DNA from: Beroe ovata
Lineage: Eukaryota > Ctenophora > Nuda > Beroida > Beroidae
Assembly (NCBI GenBank): GCA_946803715.1
Contig: CAMPET010000064.1
Location: forward strand, 23,292 to 80,244
DNA length: 56,953 nucleotides
Direction of reading: 5' to 3'
Shown here: piece by piece, positions 49,621-56,953 of the stretch
Layout: each line of letters begins with the position of its first letter
Position numbering within the stretch: position 1 is the stretch's first letter
Notes under the pieces: model-generated
What the model saw: only the letters and a program-made list of their open reading frames with translations
Told to the model about the DNA's origin: nothing
Databases searched by the model: none
Translations under genes and position numbers: made by a program

Positions 49621-50183
49621 ACACACAACTACTTCGGTAATTTGGTGTGAGAATCGTTTAATGACTCTGAAAATAAAGCATGGTATCTCAGAATAAGGGA
49701 TAATCAAGGTCACAAATCCACGGGTTAAGCTATGTAAGAAATGTATGTCTCACAAAGGATTTATTTTCAACAGGATTCCCCCTTGCATACTATTATTATT
49801 TCTCTGTCTTATAACTCTAGCGGACTCTATATATACCAGCTTCAGTTTATCTAGATGATCTCAAATCAGAGTAACAACCGATTTGGTATAGCGTATGATA
49901 GTCTTGTAGAATGTAGGTACTACTAGAGTAGGCTTTACAATCCTTTGGTGTGGGAATCAACTTGCTGCTCTCCGACTCTATGCTGCCAAATATTTTAATC
50001 TAATCAAATGAGTTCAGTTTCATTTAGAGATGTTCCGTCTGTGATATTTCATCACCTCTGGATCGGGCTTTGTCTGCTAATGAGGGCTGATATTCCTACC
50101 ATTCTTTGAATGCCTTGCGCATAGTTTTATTGACCATGTCTTTCTTTGTTTTTAACATCCTGATATATTATCACTCAAGCTTC

Positions 50184-50595
50184 ATGGGTTGCATACAGAC
50201 GAAAGAGAAATCGAACATGAACAGTCTCAATAAGCAGTCGGAAACGGGGAGCAAGAAAAAACAAAACGGAATGGTGAATGATTCGATCAAAGTAAGAAAA
50301 TATACATTGTCAACAAGATGAATTTTAATTCTCATTTCTCTCATAATGAAAAATTCATTTTTCAGGGACCAATACCGAAGGTTGTTATTTACGATGCATC
50401 CGACGTTGAAGACGCTGATGAGAGGTGAAAGTCGTTGTGACATTCCGAAACACCACTATACCGCATCCAGTGACCGAGGACTTTTACACATGCACCCATA
50501 TTGCACACAAACACACACACCCACGCATTGTACATACCAAACCTTTATTTGTGATGATTCTGAACAGACGTCAGACAGTAATTCATTTCACATAG
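50184..50595 (+). CDS. Possible small N-myristoylated/palmitoylated protein
   Basis: Three short exons with consistent phases: 50184-50291, 50366-50424, 50568-50595; 64 residues. The protein begins MGCIQTKEK, matching the N-myristoylation rule (Gly2, small residue at 6) with a palmitoylatable Cys3, as in Src-family kinases and other small membrane-anchored adaptors. The rest is polar (KKKQNGMVNDSIK, then GPIPKVVIYDASDVEDADER). Alternative splicing of the last exon would give another tail (TSDSNSFHIDKDCNEKY). No family recognised; the exon structure rests on splice sites only. Confidence 0.45.
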
Positions 50596-51157
50596 ACAAG
50601 GATTGCAATGAAAAATACGATTTCTCTTAGCATTATTTGAAAGTGATATGTCCTACAATCTTCACCATTTTGACAAATGTAATATGTTAAATGTTGATGA
50701 ATTTAGAGCATTTTTAATCATTTCACTGACCTGAGTGTTGATTTTTGTTTCCCGGAATCTTAGGGAAGAGAATGTTTAGCAAAATTCGATATCTGAATCT
50801 TCCTTGCGTGCGCGCGTCACATAGACGCAGCGCGCGAATATAATATTCCAGAAAGACATGAAAATTTAGTCCCTGACCTTGACAGAAATTGGTTGTGCGC
50901 GCTATCAGAATCATGATATCGGCGCGCAAACGCCTGTTCCTGGGAATCTCCAAATAAAATATCATGTTGCCTGCCATGAATAAAATATCATGTTGCCTGC
51001 CATGAATGGTCTGTTGGGAACATGGCCAACCGGCAAAAACGTGAGATATGCGTGACAAAAATTCTGATATTGCATACATGTAGTCATTAAAATGTTTATA
51101 AATAATGTTACATAAATAATAAATAACCAATATATTCAAAATCTAAAATTCTCACAA

Positions 51158-56536
<5,379 letters not shown>

Positions 56537-56930
56537 CTGCGCGGGGGGGGGGTGTTAGCTGACTGTCAGAGGTGGGGGAGTGTGATAGTCGGTGACGGAA
56601 GTGTCACCTGCAGCAGGGGGAATGAGAAGAGGGAATTTGAGGTGTGAAGATCCGGTGCAGTTGTAAATTATAGTCGTGACCTCAGCGATTATACGCTCAT
56701 AACGTAATTCGAACCGGTCATTCCTCAATGAAACACACTATTATAACTTCCCATGACATACACCATAGTGACTATATTATAACACAACAATGTACACAAC
56801 ATACATCTGAAATTCTATAATCAAATATATTGAATAAATAATCAAATCAGGCTACACTCATACACGCATTGGTACACCATACGACTGGCACAAGGATTAA
56901 AAGCGTGTGTTTGCGTAAATTGGCCTTTCG

Positions 56931-56953
56931 GTGTGTGTGTGTGTGTGTGTGTG
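56931..56953. repeat. (GT)n microsatellite at window end
   Basis: GT run continuing to the last base. Confidence 0.9.

Larger units (their letters stand above)
44302..50183. other. Gene-poor region with microsatellites and palindromes
   Basis: About 5.9 kb in which I recognise no conserved gene. It holds CA/GT runs (about 45270-45396 with 8 N at 45361-45368, 47598-47665, 49318-49370, 49580-49628), two hairpins (48282-48372, 48521-48549) and a 249-bp repeat joined by an N at 49371. Two plus-strand open stretches bounded by plausible splice sites (about 47456-47565 and 47778-48012) look weakly coding but match nothing I know; they could be exons of a long-intron gene. Confidence 0.5.

Overview
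The window is nuclear DNA from an animal. Genes are split by short GT-AG introns (mostly about 80-300 nt) and include animal-type families: Tip60/KAT5, ATMIN/ASCIZ, SETD1, AGPAT5-type acyltransferase, DENND4, SPO11, gamma-tubulin and a Kv-type channel. The intergenic DNA is AT-rich and full of micro- and minisatellites and short inverted-repeat elements. A compact-genome invertebrate, perhaps an early-branching lineage such as a sponge, would fit, but the species cannot be fixed from sequence alone. All exon models here were built by eye from reading frame, splice dinucleotides and phase.

Layout. 1-2466 is a diverged repeat family around one amine-oxidase exon, followed by the 3' part of a DENND4-like gene (2484-4821, +). 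Tip60 (6178-7896, -) and a four-helix membrane protein (8518-9270, -) come next. ATMIN/ASCIZ (12201-13565, +) lies about 280 nt before an 18-exon SETD1 gene (13843-21618, +). AGPAT5-like (22551-23621, +) is a single exon. An RRM protein with an RS tail occupies 23883-25014 (+). A secreted M1 aminopeptidase runs from 27421 to 37195 (+), with a second copy of its first two exons at 26311-26624. Its locus also holds, on the opposite strand, a broken relaxin-receptor-like GPCR and three Kv channel exons, plus a retrotransposon ORF, exactly where aminopeptidase exons are missing. 37196-39032 is a cluster of MITEs. 39033-42521 (+) encodes an unrecognised coiled-coil protein with an array of RKxS repeats. 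SPO11 (43240-44301, +) is a single exon. 44302-50183 is gene-poor. 50184-50595 may encode a small N-acylated protein. 51499-56536 (-) is the 3' half of gamma-tubulin with its last four exons present twice.

Functionally the window mixes chromatin enzymes (Tip60, SETD1), a zinc-finger LC8-hub factor (ATMIN), a meiotic break enzyme (SPO11), lipid and membrane proteins and the cytoskeletal nucleator gamma-tubulin. Nothing suggests they form one pathway or an operon.

A caution that runs through the window: isolated single N characters (1636, 4685, 26624, 32445, 33541, 35595, 49371, 53348) behave as contig joins. At three of them the same sequence occurs on both sides, so several apparent duplications are probably allelic contigs placed in tandem. 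The most interesting biological signals are a stop-free, multiple-of-three intron splitting the acetyl-CoA loop of Tip60, MITE families with intact 8-bp target duplications, a palindrome that looks like a template-switch mutation between two allelic copies, the all-phase-0 coiled-coil/RKxS gene, and intronless SPO11, ATMIN and AGPAT5 genes in an otherwise intron-rich neighbourhood.
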